Source: Cervus elaphus (taxonomy: Eukaryota; Chordata; Mammalia; Artiodactyla; Cervidae). From it: a DNA stretch of 64,000 bases. The notes under the pieces were generated by a model. It had not been told where the DNA came from, searched no databases, and saw only the letters and a list, made by a program, of their open reading frames with translations. The translations under genes and the position numbers were made by a program. Shown piece by piece: positions 46,625 through 57,594 of the stretch (position 1 is the stretch's first letter; every line of letters begins with the position of its first letter). Location: positions 53,892,001-53,956,000 of the forward strand of contig NC_057847.1 in the NCBI RefSeq assembly GCF_910594005.1. Direction: 5' to 3'.

Positions 46625-46745
46625 TCCCTTATTCATTCTTCCTTTTTATTCATTTGACATTAGTTGAGCACCTTCTCTGTGCCAGGCACTGTGCTGAGTC
46701 TTAGTGAATACAGCAGATGGAGTGCCTGGGGATAAAAGAAGGCAA
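46625..46745 (-). mobile_element. L2 3' end, antisense
   Basis: tattcattcttcctttttat, gttgagcaccttctctgtgc, caggcactgtgctgagtctt and gaatacagcagatggagt are in antisense L2 order. Confidence 0.75.
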
Positions 46746-49253
46746 CCACTGCAACCCATTGTGGGGTGTTACGTAAGTGCTTCTGCATGGCTAATTTAAA
46801 CCCGTTTTACTAAAATTCAATCCCATTTCTCCTTGTTCTGCCCACGGAGTAGGCAAACAACAGCCACTCACTACCCTCTCCAACATAGCCTTCCTGATAC
46901 TTGAAACAGTCGACTTTCTTTTTTCTTGTTCAAAATAAACATATTTTTCCACAAAGAAGATTACAGTTGACGTGTGCAACAAGCCAATATAACTCCTTTG
47001 CTGTGTCATCACATTGTCATTGATATGAAAATATAGAATATGAGTTTTCCGTCACATTGAAGGGATAAAGGAAAATATAGCCCCATGTGATCAGCTAGTT
47101 TCTCAGGCATTAATCTATACACTATTCCTGATAATGCCATTCTAAGAAAATGCATTATAATGGAACAAAAATTTTGCATCATTGCACTAGCTGAGGGAAA
47201 AAAAAAAACCTGATAGGTCTCTATCCCTTATGACACACATTGAAGAACCCTGCCCCCAAAGAAATAAAGACACACCGATCAGGAGAAGCACATTATTATC
47301 CCTTAAGAACATGATCAAATGTGTGCATCATTCATTCGTTGACATTGAACTTGTGCCAAAACTATTAAGAGCACGTATTAATAGATATCCCTAACATGTA
47401 GGAATGAATACAGAATAAAACACAAAATGAAATTGGTTTTCACTATTAATTTGTCTTCTATAAATGATTAAGTAAAGCAGACGATGGAAAGAGAAGGGCA
47501 ATAAATACCCTTTTATCACAAGCTGGGGGATTTCTCTTACTCTGGGCTTGATCACAACTGGTTTAGAAATATGCATAATTGCCTACGGTCAACATCATAT
47601 CACTGCCAGATCACACATTAAACGGATAACCACTATTATTATAAAAGTGACTTCCTTGACCTCATATTTTGGTCTGGCTAGGAATTCCTGTATTTTCCCA
47701 GATCGGCTGTTCCACACTGCCAATCTTGTGCTGTGCATGTCAATTTGTACCAGTATAAGTGACCGGTGTCTTACAGAGCCTACTCTAAAAAACACACTTC
47801 TATGCATATGAATAGCATACGTTCAAGAAATATGATCATAGTTGTTCTTGTAGTGCTTTTTAAAATCTGAAGTCTATGTGTGTTTTTCTATTATAGCTAA
47901 GGTACAGTGTGTGTTATTTGGCAGCTGAATTTGACATGAAAATATAAAAGGTTTGGGCAACCACATATTTGGAAATAGAAATCTTTCCTGAAAACATGGC
48001 TTTGGTTTTTAAACACAGCTAAATTTCTGGAAACTTCAATTTGTTAAAGACAGCCAAGACTTCAATCATATTTAACATATTCCTGGGGTTTACATATAGT
48101 GTTTCAAAGTAATAAACAACATCTTGTTTGGAGTAGCAGGAAGAAAATGAGGCAAGCACTTCTTTAGAGTAAAAGCTCCACTTTTAAAAATAGTTTGGAG
48201 ACTCATTCTTATGTTGGTAAAATCACAAAACACTATTCAGCAAACAAAACATGATGAGCTCAATTCAAGTTGGTAAACATTTTTAGCTGGCTTTACTTGT
48301 AGTAAGAATTTTAATGTAACCATAACTTCAAGAATGCATCCCTTATAATGGTAACTTGAGGGCCAAAACTTTTTTTAATTGTTAATAAGAACAATGGTGT
48401 CAAATTTACACTGGAAAATCGGAAGAGATGCGATGACAACAGTATATTGATTGTTTGAACAATTTTTAAAATCACATTATAAGGCACTAAAATGCATCTG
48501 CATTTACTCATGAGCACTCTCACTGCAATGACCAAAAAGCCCCCAGGCTTGATTCAGTAGCAGAAAATAGACTCCGTCCATAAGGTAGGATATATATACC
48601 TCACTTCCAGCATGTAAAACTTGCAGTAAAAAAAAAAAAACAAAACCTTGCAGTAAAGCTATGAATCCTTCACATGCTTCTGCCTTATTGGTCTAAGGAT
48701 AAGTGTGATGTCTAAAAACCCTTAAGTCACTTAGTAAGAATAACAAGCACTTTTCAACAAGCTAGACAGGATGAGTCAAAATAGTACCATCCAAAGAAAG
48801 GAAGTCATAGGGAGCTTTCTGTACACTCTTTGTAAGTCAGGTCAAATTGCACTTAACCATGCTTTTTGCCCACACAGGGAAGCAGTGAAAAGAACATTTG
48901 TTATAAGAACAACTATAGGTTCACATCCAGATCATCTATGGCAAACCAACTAATAAACATACAAATGTCTTGCTCTGAGGTCACAATTCCTTTATTTTGC
49001 CAGCATGTTATTCCTAATTTTTTGGATAATAAAGGTTTTATTTCTCATGGTTGATAGGTAAACCATGGGAATTCACTTAAAAGTTTAAAAGTAGGTGAAG
49101 TGTTATGCTCCTTTCTCACCACCTGTATTCAAAACCACTATGGGAGTGGACCTCAAAAACACAAAGATCGTTGATCTGAATTTGCCTGGAACAGTGTTGA
49201 TTTGCAGCTCTTTACCAGGATTAATTATTAGTAACACATTTTCAGTTGCAAAA
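46746..49253. promoter_or_regulatory. Repeat-poor block, candidate conserved noncoding core
   Basis: About 2.5 kb without a recognised interspersed repeat. The densest motif region is 47.0-47.9 kb: octamer-like atatgcataat at 47571-47581 and ATGCATATGAAT at 47803-47814, and several ATTA/TAAT cores. Homopolymer A-runs lie near 47198 and 48630. No open frame with splice context. Regulatory role is inference only. Confidence 0.28.
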
Positions 49254-49265
49254 GTGTCTCCGTTT

Positions 49266-49389
49266 AGGGACTTCCCTGGTGGTCCAGTGGTTAAGGCTCC
49301 AAGCTTCCACTTCAGGGGGCACTGGTTGGTTTGATCACCGATCAAAGAACTAAGATGCCGAATGTCACACGGCACAGCAAAAGAAAAAA
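49266..49389 (+). mobile_element. CHR-type tRNA SINE
   Basis: agggacttccctggtggtcc, agtggttaaggctccaagct, a degraded ggttggtttgatcaccgatc and acggcacagcaaaagaaaaa give the short CHR form. gtctccgttta before and gtatccccattt after may be a decayed target duplication. Confidence 0.85.
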
Positions 49390-49390
49390 A

Positions 49391-49789
49391 GTATCCCCAT
49401 TTGGAGGATAAACTGTCTGAATATCACCCTTCTTATAAAGGATAAACACCCTTCTTATAAAATAACAGATGCCATCTACTTGATAAGAGCTCTAGGGTAC
49501 AAGCATGTTTGCCTCGAGTATTTCTCCTATCCAGACAATACAGAATTAGAATTCTGCCAGTTACATTGCAAATTCATTAAGTATCGAGACTGGGTTTTTA
49601 ACTTAGTGCAATGTACAGTTTTAGTACAGTACAATAATAGGACAGTGTCAGTACTAGTACAGTACAAATACTAAATCAATATTATTTTGGATGAATGGTC
49701 ATTCCTTTATATTAACATTGCTTGCTTTGGATATCCTCTTTTAAAATTCCTAGAAGAAAAAAAAAAATTCCTAGAAGAAGCATATACAT
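49391..49789. other. Unique stretch with small internal duplications
   Basis: cacccttcttataaa occurs twice (about 49425-49439 and 49446-49460), agtacagtacaa twice (about 49624 and 49655), and aaaattcctagaagaa twice (49743-49758 and 49764-49779). No gene. Confidence 0.6.
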
Positions 49790-50037
49790 AAAATTGATAA
49801 TGACCTTCAAAATCTGACCCCTCTCACCACTTCTGCTGCTACTACTCTGGTCCAAGTTACTATCATCTCTTGCATAGATTAATGCTGCATCTTCCTCTCT
49901 GATCTGGCTGGTTCTCTTATTGCTTCCCTGGGGTATATTCTCAACACAACAGCAAGTGACCTTGTTAAAGCTAAATCAGATGGTGTGACTCCCCCATCTA
50001 ACCCTGAGTAAAAGCTTGTCATTATATTAGCCTACAA
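49790..50037 (+). mobile_element. L2 LINE, left part
   Basis: cctctcaccacttctgctgc, ctctctgatctggctggttc and ccctggggtatattctcaac are sense L2-like in order. It is followed by a small DNA element, after which the L2 resumes. Confidence 0.5.
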
Positions 50038-50215
50038 GGAGCATTGTCAGATCTAGCAAATAAAAATATAAGGGCCCAGTTAAATGAATAACGTTTAGTA
50101 CAAGTGTGTTTCATACAATACTTGGGACACACTCATACTTTTAAAAAAGTATTTGTTTAACTGAAATTAAAACTTAATGGGGACTCTATATTTTCTCTGG
50201 CAGATCTTACAAGGA
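50038..50215. mobile_element. Palindromic non-autonomous DNA transposon-like element
   Basis: The left end cattgtcagatctagcaaat and the complement of the right end (cttgtaagatctgccagaga) form long imperfect inverted repeats, extending to gcccagttaa and ccccattaag. No coding capacity. It appears to split an L2. Family name not recalled with confidence. Confidence 0.5.
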
Positions 50216-50545
50216 TTTACCTGATTCAACATATGGCTGCTCAAGTATGCACACATACACACACCTACCTCAGCCCTCCTTTCCTACGATCCTTCCTTTC
50301 CCCGGCTCCAGCCCTGTGGCACCGATACTGACTGATACCAGGCTCACTTCTGCCTTGGGAATTTGTTCTGGCTATTTCCTGTCTGGAAAGTTCTTTCCTG
50401 GGATACTGCTGACACTTATTCCCTCACTTTCTTCAAAACTGTATGCACTTTCTCAGGGAAGCTTTTCTTAATTACCTTATTTAAAATGTCATTCCATTCC
50501 CAATTCCTAACTTACTTCCTTCCCCATTTCCGTTTTTCCATTGTG
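50216..50545 (+). mobile_element. L2 LINE, right part
   Basis: ctcagccctcctttcctacg, ttggaaagttctttcctggg, ctttctcagggaagcttttc and aatgtcattccattcccaat are in sense L2 order (tumbled but recognisable). Confidence 0.5.
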
Positions 50546-50573
50546 GGTATGTGTGTGTGTGTATGTGTGTGTT
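50546..50573. repeat. (TG)n microsatellite at SINE tail
   Basis: tatgtgtgtgtgtgtatgtg continuing with tgtgtt sits against the tail of the antisense Bov-tA that follows. It is probably grown from that tail. Confidence 0.9.
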
Positions 50574-50774
50574 AGACGCTCAGTCGTGTCCAACTCTTTG
50601 CAACCCCATGGACTGTAGCCCACCAGGCTCCTTTGTCCATGGGATTCTCCAGGCAAGAATACTGAAGTGGGTTACCATTCCCTTCTCCAAAGGATCCTTC
50701 CAACCCAGTGATGGAACCTGGGTCTCCCACATTGCAGGCAGATTCTTTACTGTCTGAGCCAGCAGGGAAGCCCT
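50574..50774 (-). mobile_element. Bov-tA SINE, antisense
   Basis: Antisense copy from gacgctcagtcgtgtccaac to gagccagcagggaagcccta. Low divergence in the tail half. Confidence 0.95.
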
Positions 50775-50965
50775 AATACATTCTATTTTTTACTCATTTA
50801 TTTTGAATGTCAACTCCTTGAGAGGATGAATTTTTGTTGATTTTTCCCTTGCTGTATCTCTATTGCCTAGAGTGAGCTCTGGCACAGATGAAGTCAAATA
50901 AAAAATTATCAAATGAATGGGTGTTAGTAGTAGTCATATTATTATTGTTATCGATTAAATTTTAT

Positions 50966-51860
50966 ATAATCTGCCAAACAGTTGAATTGACATCTCACCA
51001 AAGGAGAAATACAAATCACCAAAAAGCACATAAAAACACACTCAACATAAATAATGTTAGGAGAATGCAAATCGAAACCACAATGGGATACCACTTCAGC
51101 CCCCTTAGGATAGATAGTTATCAAAAAAAGAGAGAGAAAAATAGCAAGCACTGAAGAGGATGTGGAGAAATGGGAACACTTGTGTACCACCAGCGGGAAT
51201 ATATTTTAAATGGTGCAGTCACTATGGAAAACAGCATGTTAGTTCCTCAAAACCTTAAAAATAGAATTACCATGTGATCCAGCAATTTCACTTCTGGGTG
51301 TATACCCGAAAGAATTGAAAGCGGGGTCTTAAAGAGATATTTCTACACCCAAGTTTATAGCACCATTATTCATAACAGCCAAATGTTGTCCACATAAAAC
51401 CCAAGTGTCTGTGGATGAATGAAAGATAAACAAAATGTGGTCTGTATGTACGTACAATGGAATATTAGTCTTAAAAACACAGGAGATTCTGACACATACT
51501 GCAACATGGATGAACCTTGAAGAATTTATTCCAAATGACATAGGCCAGTCACAAAGAGACTAACACTGTAAGATCCCACTTATATGAGGTGGCTTGACTA
51601 TTCAAATTCATGAAGACAGAAAATAGAATGGTGGTTCCCAGGGGCGGGGGTAGGGAGAATGGGAAGTTGTAGTTAAATGTAGTTTAATGAAACTAGATAG
51701 TTTCAGTTTTGCAAGAAGAGTTCGGTAGGTGGGTTGCACAACAATGTGAATGTCTTTAACACTACTGAACTGTATACTTGTAAGTTACAGTCAAGGTAGT
51801 TGATTTTACCTTATGGGTACTTTACCATTAGTAAACATTTTTTAAAACTGAAATAAGTAA
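50966..51860 (+). mobile_element. Old L1 3' end
   Basis: Sense copy covering the ORF2 C-terminal region (gatgtggagaaatgggaaca, tgatccagcaatttcacttc, gtacaatggaatattagtct) and the 3'UTR (tggtggttcccaggggcggg, gttgcacaacaatgtgaatg). All frames broken. Ends with an A-rich tail near 51840-51860. Confidence 0.88.
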
Positions 51861-51904
51861 ATAAACAGATAAGTCAACATAGTCTGAAGACCAGGGCCAG
51901 GCAG

Positions 51905-52100
51905 GTTGTATCATTTTATCATTGAATCTTGAAGTGACACAGGTCATGAGTAATATTATGCTCATGTTACAGATGGGACAGCTGAGACCAAAAACCTGAG
52001 AACTCATTTAAGATCGTTCTTTTAGCAAGTGGAGGACTTGGGACAGTGATGACTCCAGACTTGTGTTCTATCTGGTAGTACACTCTGCTTCTCACACAGT
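51905..52100 (-). mobile_element. MIR SINE, antisense
   Basis: atgttacagatgggacagct, gagaaccaaaaacctgag-like decay, tttagcaagtggaggacttg and tgtgttctatctggtagt follow antisense MIR order. Confidence 0.6.
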
Positions 52101-52136
52101 GTTGGTGTCTTACTGAAAATCTCTAAGGTTTATTCT

Positions 52137-52348
52137 GAAACTGTTAGTTGCTCAGTCATATCCACCTGTTTGTAACCCATGGACTGTAGCCTGCCAGGCT
52201 CCTCTCTCCAAGGGATTTCCCAGACAAGAATACTGAAGTGGGTTGCCATTTTCTCCTCCAGGGAATCTTCCCGACCCAGGGATCAAACCTGAGTCTCCTA
52301 CATTGCAGGAAGATTCCTTACCATTTGAACCACCAAGGGAAACCCTGT
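52137..52348 (-). mobile_element. Bov-tA SINE, antisense
   Basis: Antisense copy from gttgctcagtcatatccacc to gaaccaccaagggaaaccct. The 10-base target duplication ggtttattct is at 52127-52136 and 52349-52358. Confidence 0.95.
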
Positions 52349-52429
52349 GGTTTATTCTATAGGCTCCAAACAGCAATCACTATCATTAGCCAATCACTGA
52401 TATATGGGTTTGTCTTCATTTAACACTCA

Positions 52430-52530
52430 GTGGTTCAGCACTAACTAGGCACTGGGTTACAAAGACAAGGCTTGCATAGTTTACAGTCCAGCAGAGAGAA
52501 ACACATGGAAACAAAATCCCTGGCAAGTAA
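52430..52530 (-). mobile_element. L2 fragment, antisense
   Basis: aactaggcactgggttacaa followed by gacaaggcttgcatagttta and cagtccagcagagagaaaca is the antisense L2 segment just inside the 3' end. Confidence 0.45.
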
Positions 52531-52799
52531 CTGGAAATGTAATAGATTTACAGCCTTTAGTTGGAGCCCAAAGGCAGAAAGGAGAATGCCCTAGTTAAGA
52601 AAAAAAATGAAGGCAAGCTCTGCCTTCTACCCAGTTTTACCCAAGACCAACTCTGAAGATTTCAAAGGAGCCAAAGAAGAGCTACTTGACCATCGGCAGC
52701 AGTGACTGCCTTTCCTTTAGCCTTTCATCCTTGCCTCCTAGACTCATTCATTATGAAAATGCCCCCATTTTTATTTTTTAAAGATTTTTTTGATGTGGA

Positions 52800-53010
52800 A
52801 AGTGAAAATGAAGTCGCTCAGTTATGTCGGACTCTTTGCGACCCCATGGACTGTAGCCTACCAGGTTCCTTCGTCCATGGGGTTTTCCAGGCAAGAATAC
52901 TGGAGTGGGTTGCCATTTCCTTCTCCAGAAGATCTTCCCAACCCAGGGATTGAACCCGGGTTTCCTGCATTGTAGGCAGACACTTTACCGTCTGAGCCAC
53001 CAGGGAAGTC
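52800..53010 (-). mobile_element. Bov-tA SINE, antisense
   Basis: Antisense copy from aagtgaaaatgaagtcgctc to gagccaccagggaagtc. The 13-base target duplication tttttgatgtgga is perfect at 52787-52799 and 53011-53023. Low divergence, so among the youngest copies here. Confidence 0.97.
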
Positions 53011-53094
53011 TTTTTGATGTGGACTATTTTGTAAAAATCTTCATTGAATTTTTATTACAATATTGCTTCCTTTTTATGTTTTGGTTTGTTTTTT

Positions 53095-53214
53095 TTGTGT
53101 TTTTTTTTTTTTGACCACAAGACATGTGGGATCTTAGCTCCTCTACCAGAGATTGAACCTGCATACCCTGCACTGGAATTCGAAGTCTTATAACCACTGG
53201 ACTGCCAGGGAAGC
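53095..53214 (-). mobile_element. CHR-type tRNA SINE, antisense
   Basis: It opens with a T-rich run (complement of the A tail, 53099-53112), then gacatgtgggatcttagctc, agagattgaacctgcatacc and ccactggactgccagggaag. Short CHR form, inserted about 80 bases beyond the previous SINE. Confidence 0.88.
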
Positions 53215-53215
53215 A

Positions 53216-53905
53216 CTATTTTAAGTAAAGGTTGGAAATGTGAAAGAATCAATCCTAAATATCTGTTTTTAAAAGAAGTTTCTGATCTAAAAGAGGAAAG
53301 GATCTGTAAGAATCTCCAATCCTCCACTCAGAGAAACAATGATATGAAGTAATTAAGTATCTGATCATCCCACAGTCTAACAATGGGCAAATATCAGGAG
53401 AAAAGAGGAAAGTCAATATTTTAAAACTATTTGCTTGCCTGATTCACAGTTTACAGACTTTGACTCTCAAAAGCCTTATAAAAAAAAAAAAAGACAATCC
53501 TTTACAGCATTTTTCAGAGGAATAAATTTTTATATGTTCCCTATCCAAGCAGAAAATGATAAGATGTAGTGTTTCGGGTAATAAAACTCAAGATAAAACT
53601 CAAGACTTTTAAAAATTAAAAAGGAAATGTCTATAGTGTCACATCTAAATAAACCTAGGAGAACATTAAAAATATACTGGCTAAGGAGTGCAAGATTTTG
53701 GAAAGATGGGGAAGTCTTTTCAATTCTTATTTTATATGACTGTATGAATATATGATATGCTTTTGGCATTTTTCAGATCAAAAAAGAAAATCAGATGGGG
53801 CTAATATTAAATGACTTCATATATGGATATTTCAGTATAAAAGAAGGAAGTCAATGACCATGTTGATTTACATAACAGACACCTTTATCCATCGTTAACA
53901 GGAAG
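53216..53905. other. AT-rich unique stretch
   Basis: No gene seen. A-run near 53478-53491; the phrase aaaactcaaga occurs twice at 53583-53604. Confidence 0.45.
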
Positions 53906-53907
53906 TA

Positions 53908-54110
53908 CTAAAGCACAGTGGTTAGAAATGGGGGTTTTTAAGTCAGACAGACGTTGGTTTGAATTTAAGCCTTATTCTCACTGACTGTAGGACTGAAAAA
54001 ATATGATTTATTCACCATAAACTTATGTTCCCCTCTGTAAAGTGGGAATAATAATGCCAATCTTTCAGATTTGTTAAGATTTCAGAAGTTAGCATATCTG
54101 ATACTTACGA
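53908..54110 (+). mobile_element. MIR SINE
   Basis: agcacagtggttagaaatgg, gtcagacagacgttggtttg, cccctctgtaaagtgggaat and aataatgccaatctttcaga are in sense MIR order. Nearly full-length. Confidence 0.8.
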
Positions 54111-54136
54111 GGATCTTGGTTAAATACAATCATTAG

Positions 54137-54337
54137 GGCTTCCCTGATGACTCGAATGGTAAAGAATCTGCCTGCAGTGCAGAAGACCAGGGTTCAATCC
54201 CTGGGTCAGGAAGATCCCCTGGAGAAGGAAATGTCAACCCACTCCAGTGTTCTTGCCTGGAAAACCCCATGGACAGAGGAGCCGGGTGGGTTACAGTCCA
54301 TGCGGTCACAAGAGTCAAACACTAAAGCAACAGAAGA
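54137..54337 (+). mobile_element. Bov-tA SINE
   Basis: Sense copy from gggcttccctgatgactcga to agagtcaaacactaaagcaa. Target duplication not obvious. Confidence 0.93.
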
Positions 54338-56724
54338 TTTCAGTTAAAGGGAGACCAGGTGACTACTAAATTAGCTGAGTGTAGACAGCTGAGCGCTCAC
54401 ACACAGACATAAAAGATCGCAAATAAACTGATAATAGACCGTAAGGAAAGCCTGGATTTGATAATAAGGCAGCTTAATTACTCAGTTATTGATTAGGATA
54501 ATAATGACGCGTATCCTGTTTCTAAAGACATAATGTACTTGCTTGCTCTTCTAGTTTCCTAAAGAGTCCACAAACTGAAGACACTGATCTTAAGGCTTAA
54601 CCATGTATATGATTAAAAATAATGGATGATACTGAAAGCATCTGGTTCAGCAAATGCTCCCAGCACTGAAAAGTCAAGGTACTGATGCTGCTTTCTAAGG
54701 TAACACAAACTGCCCCCAAAACGCTGACTGAATTTCTGAAAGGTAAACTGCTTAACAGAGAGGAATGGGGAGTTATTTGTTAAAGAGTTAGTGGAGATTC
54801 GATGGAATTTATCACAGTTAAGTAGCGAACCAAGACAAGGCGAAAAAAATGTGATACAAATAAAAGTGGTTAAGCGGAGATTTTAAAAGCAAGTTGTTTG
54901 GACAGTTAGTGGAAATCTTTATGTTTACATAATAAAATCACATAAAATAAACAGAAATAACAAGGTTAGGCTGAAAGGAAAATGCCAGGCAATGAACATG
55001 AAATCTACAAAATATTTCAAATAATCCTAAACATCTTTCTATAAACATTAAACTTAGCCTCCTCATTAAAGGGAAAACACACACACACAACTTTTTCTAA
55101 AGTCAGGGTTGGGTGGGGACAGGGGGTTAAGAATGGAGAGGCATAGATGTGTCTTGCTGTCTCAGCAAATATTATCATAAAACAATTTTGGTTTCCAAGT
55201 TTGTAAAAGAGAGGATTTGCGTCGTGTACACATACAAGAAGAAACAATTGTGGGCAGAGACGTGAAGTTGGCACGCTGGCCTTTTATCCCTCTCCTTCTG
55301 TTACAGGGATCTAATCATATCTGGGGCACGTATGCAAAGCTGGCCTCAGATATAGACAGGGTACGAGGCCATCCTTGCAGTGAAATAAGGAGGCTCCCGC
55401 CTTCTCCAAGGAAGGTGCACTCCCAAACCAACCATAGAAGGACTTTGGCTTACAGATGAGCAATGCCAAGGCCCATATCCAGAGTGCCACTTATGTTACC
55501 TGGAAGGAGAAAGAATACTCTAGAGGGGGGCATGCTCCTGACCCTGATTTTCTCTGGCTTGCCCATTAGCATAGATTAGTTTACTCTTCACATTGCCCCC
55601 TAGACACTAGGCAGAGAGAGCAAGTGGACTGAAACAGAAACAAGCCTTTGATGAGGATGGGAAGTGGGCGAGGGGAAGAGTGCGGTACGGCAATAGAGTC
55701 AGGCATTGGGCCAGAAAAAACAGGCCCTGATGGACATACGGCGTCCATATTTTCCAAACCCAAACTCATGACACAGAGCTTGACAACCATGATTGTACTT
55801 AGGGGACAACAGGACAGAATATTTACAACCCAGGGTTGCCCTGGAAAATCTAGGATATATAAACACCACATCCATAAAGGCATTGAAAGTGGGAAAGCTA
55901 ACATAACCTACTTGAGAGTTCGGCATGTGCTGGCCAGCACATGTGAAAGCAAGTTTGTTAAATCACCCCAGTCTCTATTTATTTCGATCACAAACACATT
56001 ATATATTTTTGACACATTTAGGATCTCTATTCCAAAGACTTGCTGTAAGAATAGCAGGTGATATGTGAAGGAAATAGATTTTTACAGTTAAGTAGAAAAG
56101 CGTGCATAATATCGGATTAGATTGTTTGCCAAGCTTCCCAAATTTGTCTGCCCGGGCCTTGCAAGACTACTAAAGTCACCCATGTCACCATGTAACCAAA
56201 CGGAGGAAATATTCTCAAAAAACCTGTGCTCGCTGGCGGAAAACCTTCAGATTAGGCTCCACAAGTTTTCAGAATGGAAAATTAATCAGTTCAATTTGGT
56301 GCCACTTTTTCTTGCCTTACATCTATTTAATTACTTGCATGTGAGAGTCATTGTTTCTAACATGACCCCCCTCCCCAAATAGTTTAGTGAAAGCTTCTCA
56401 TAGAAAGAAAAACAAAGGTCAGTAACCTAATATCCCCAAGCAACCATGCGACAACAAACCAGGCAGGGAAAAAGTGAAGAAACACTCCGAATGGGAAAAA
56501 GATCTTCGTTTATTTACTCTTTCAACAGTGAATAAAAGTTATGCTTTTGCCAATAACTATGAATTGACAGTGTGCCCAACTTTTACAGAATATATAAGAA
56601 GATCCCATAAAATATAAGGGGAATGTTCTGTGTGAAGTCAGAAATGCATCAAATGTATCACCTTTCTCATGGCACCTAGAGACTTGACGTGGTTAAATGC
56701 CTGGGAATTATCTAAGAAAGGGAA
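54338..56724. promoter_or_regulatory. Repeat-poor block, candidate conserved noncoding core
   Basis: About 2.4 kb with no recognised interspersed repeat, only an (AC)n run at 55077-55089. The stretch 55.95-56.40 kb is the most conserved-looking, with even composition and several TAAT and SOX-like ATTGTT cores (for example gattgtttgcc at 56120-56130). Open frames such as 55648-56061 (137 codons) have no splice context and no recognised domain. Regulatory role is inference. Confidence 0.28.
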
Positions 56725-56729
56725 AGCAT

Positions 56730-56815
56730 CTCTCATTCACGTGGGTAAACTGAGGCACAGCAGCATGTCCAAGGTGACCCAGCCAGCTATAACGGAGTCA
56801 AGGCAAAACCCCATC
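56730..56815 (-). mobile_element. MIR fragment, antisense
   Basis: gtgggtaaactgaggcacag, catgtccaaggtgacccagc and gagtcaaggcaaaacccc are antisense MIR. Confidence 0.7.
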
Positions 56816-56821
56816 TCCTAC

Positions 56822-56905
56822 AGAGTTACGGATGAGCTTACTCATCTGTAAAATGAGGGTGCCGAACTTCGAGGTCAATGCCAACCGTAACATCCTGCAA
56901 CGCTG
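56822..56905 (+). mobile_element. MIR-like fragment, sense
   Basis: cttactcatctgtaaaatga, gggtgccgaacttcgaggtc and aatgccaaccgtaacatcct match the sense MIR-variant middle. With the previous piece it forms a head-to-head pair. Confidence 0.55.
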
Positions 56906-57557
56906 TATTGATTGATTGCTTTGTAATCTACTTATTTGTATTTTGGCTCTTAAATAAAGGTAAGGCTGCCAGGTTTGACATATTTCTAGCCCTTAGAAAG
57001 CTGACCTGACAGTAAAGCCCTTCCAAAACATTTATAGAGACAATGTTCAGAACAGTTTGCAGAATTTAATAAGATGACATATTTTGAAGCATGGGGCAGT
57101 TACAGGCAGCCAACCTGAGTGGATGCAGGCAAGGGAGGTATTATTTTTTTTAATTTTCAAGATGTCACTGACAAGGGAGACATATGCCAAATGGTAACAT
57201 AGTCCTCTATCGAACTAAAAAAAAAGAACTTGAAAAAGACAGGAGTATGAGGAGTATGACACACACAAAAAATGGGTGAAACATCAAAACAGGATATTGA
57301 GAATGACAAAATACATTGATTAAAATTATTTGAAGTTTAAAGTCACTTGATGTATCTTCTTATACCTGCCCCCAAAACATGACCATGAAGAGGATTTCCA
57401 GTATTTAATAGCTTACTATAAACCCTGGAAAGATAGTCTAAAATCAGAGTATATAAATCAGTATAAAATCAGAGTATGTTTGTTTAAAATCTTCTATACT
57501 TTTCATAAAGTTTCTTGTTTATCTTTACCATGAATTCTAACCAGTATTTCACATAGC
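56906..57557. other. AT-rich unique stretch
   Basis: No gene seen. taaaatcagagtat is duplicated at about 57439-57453 and 57464-57478. Confidence 0.45.
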
Positions 57558-57594
57558 TTTAAGATAGGATTTATGCAGTAAATCCTATCTTAAA
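57558..57594. repeat. Perfect hairpin, 16-bp stem and 5-base loop
   Basis: tttaagataggattta (57558-57573) and taaatcctatcttaaa (57579-57594) are exact complements around the loop tgcag. An A-run follows. It is not a repeat family I recognise and is too short for a typical pre-miRNA. Confidence 0.95.

Noticed and set aside
55217..55459. Fragment with a histone-H3-like short peptide
   Set aside because: Similarity covers only a few residues, no further H3 sequence on either side.
55648..56061. 137-codon + strand frame
   Set aside because: Opposite strand is open in two frames over the same DNA and there are no splice signals. Chance frame.
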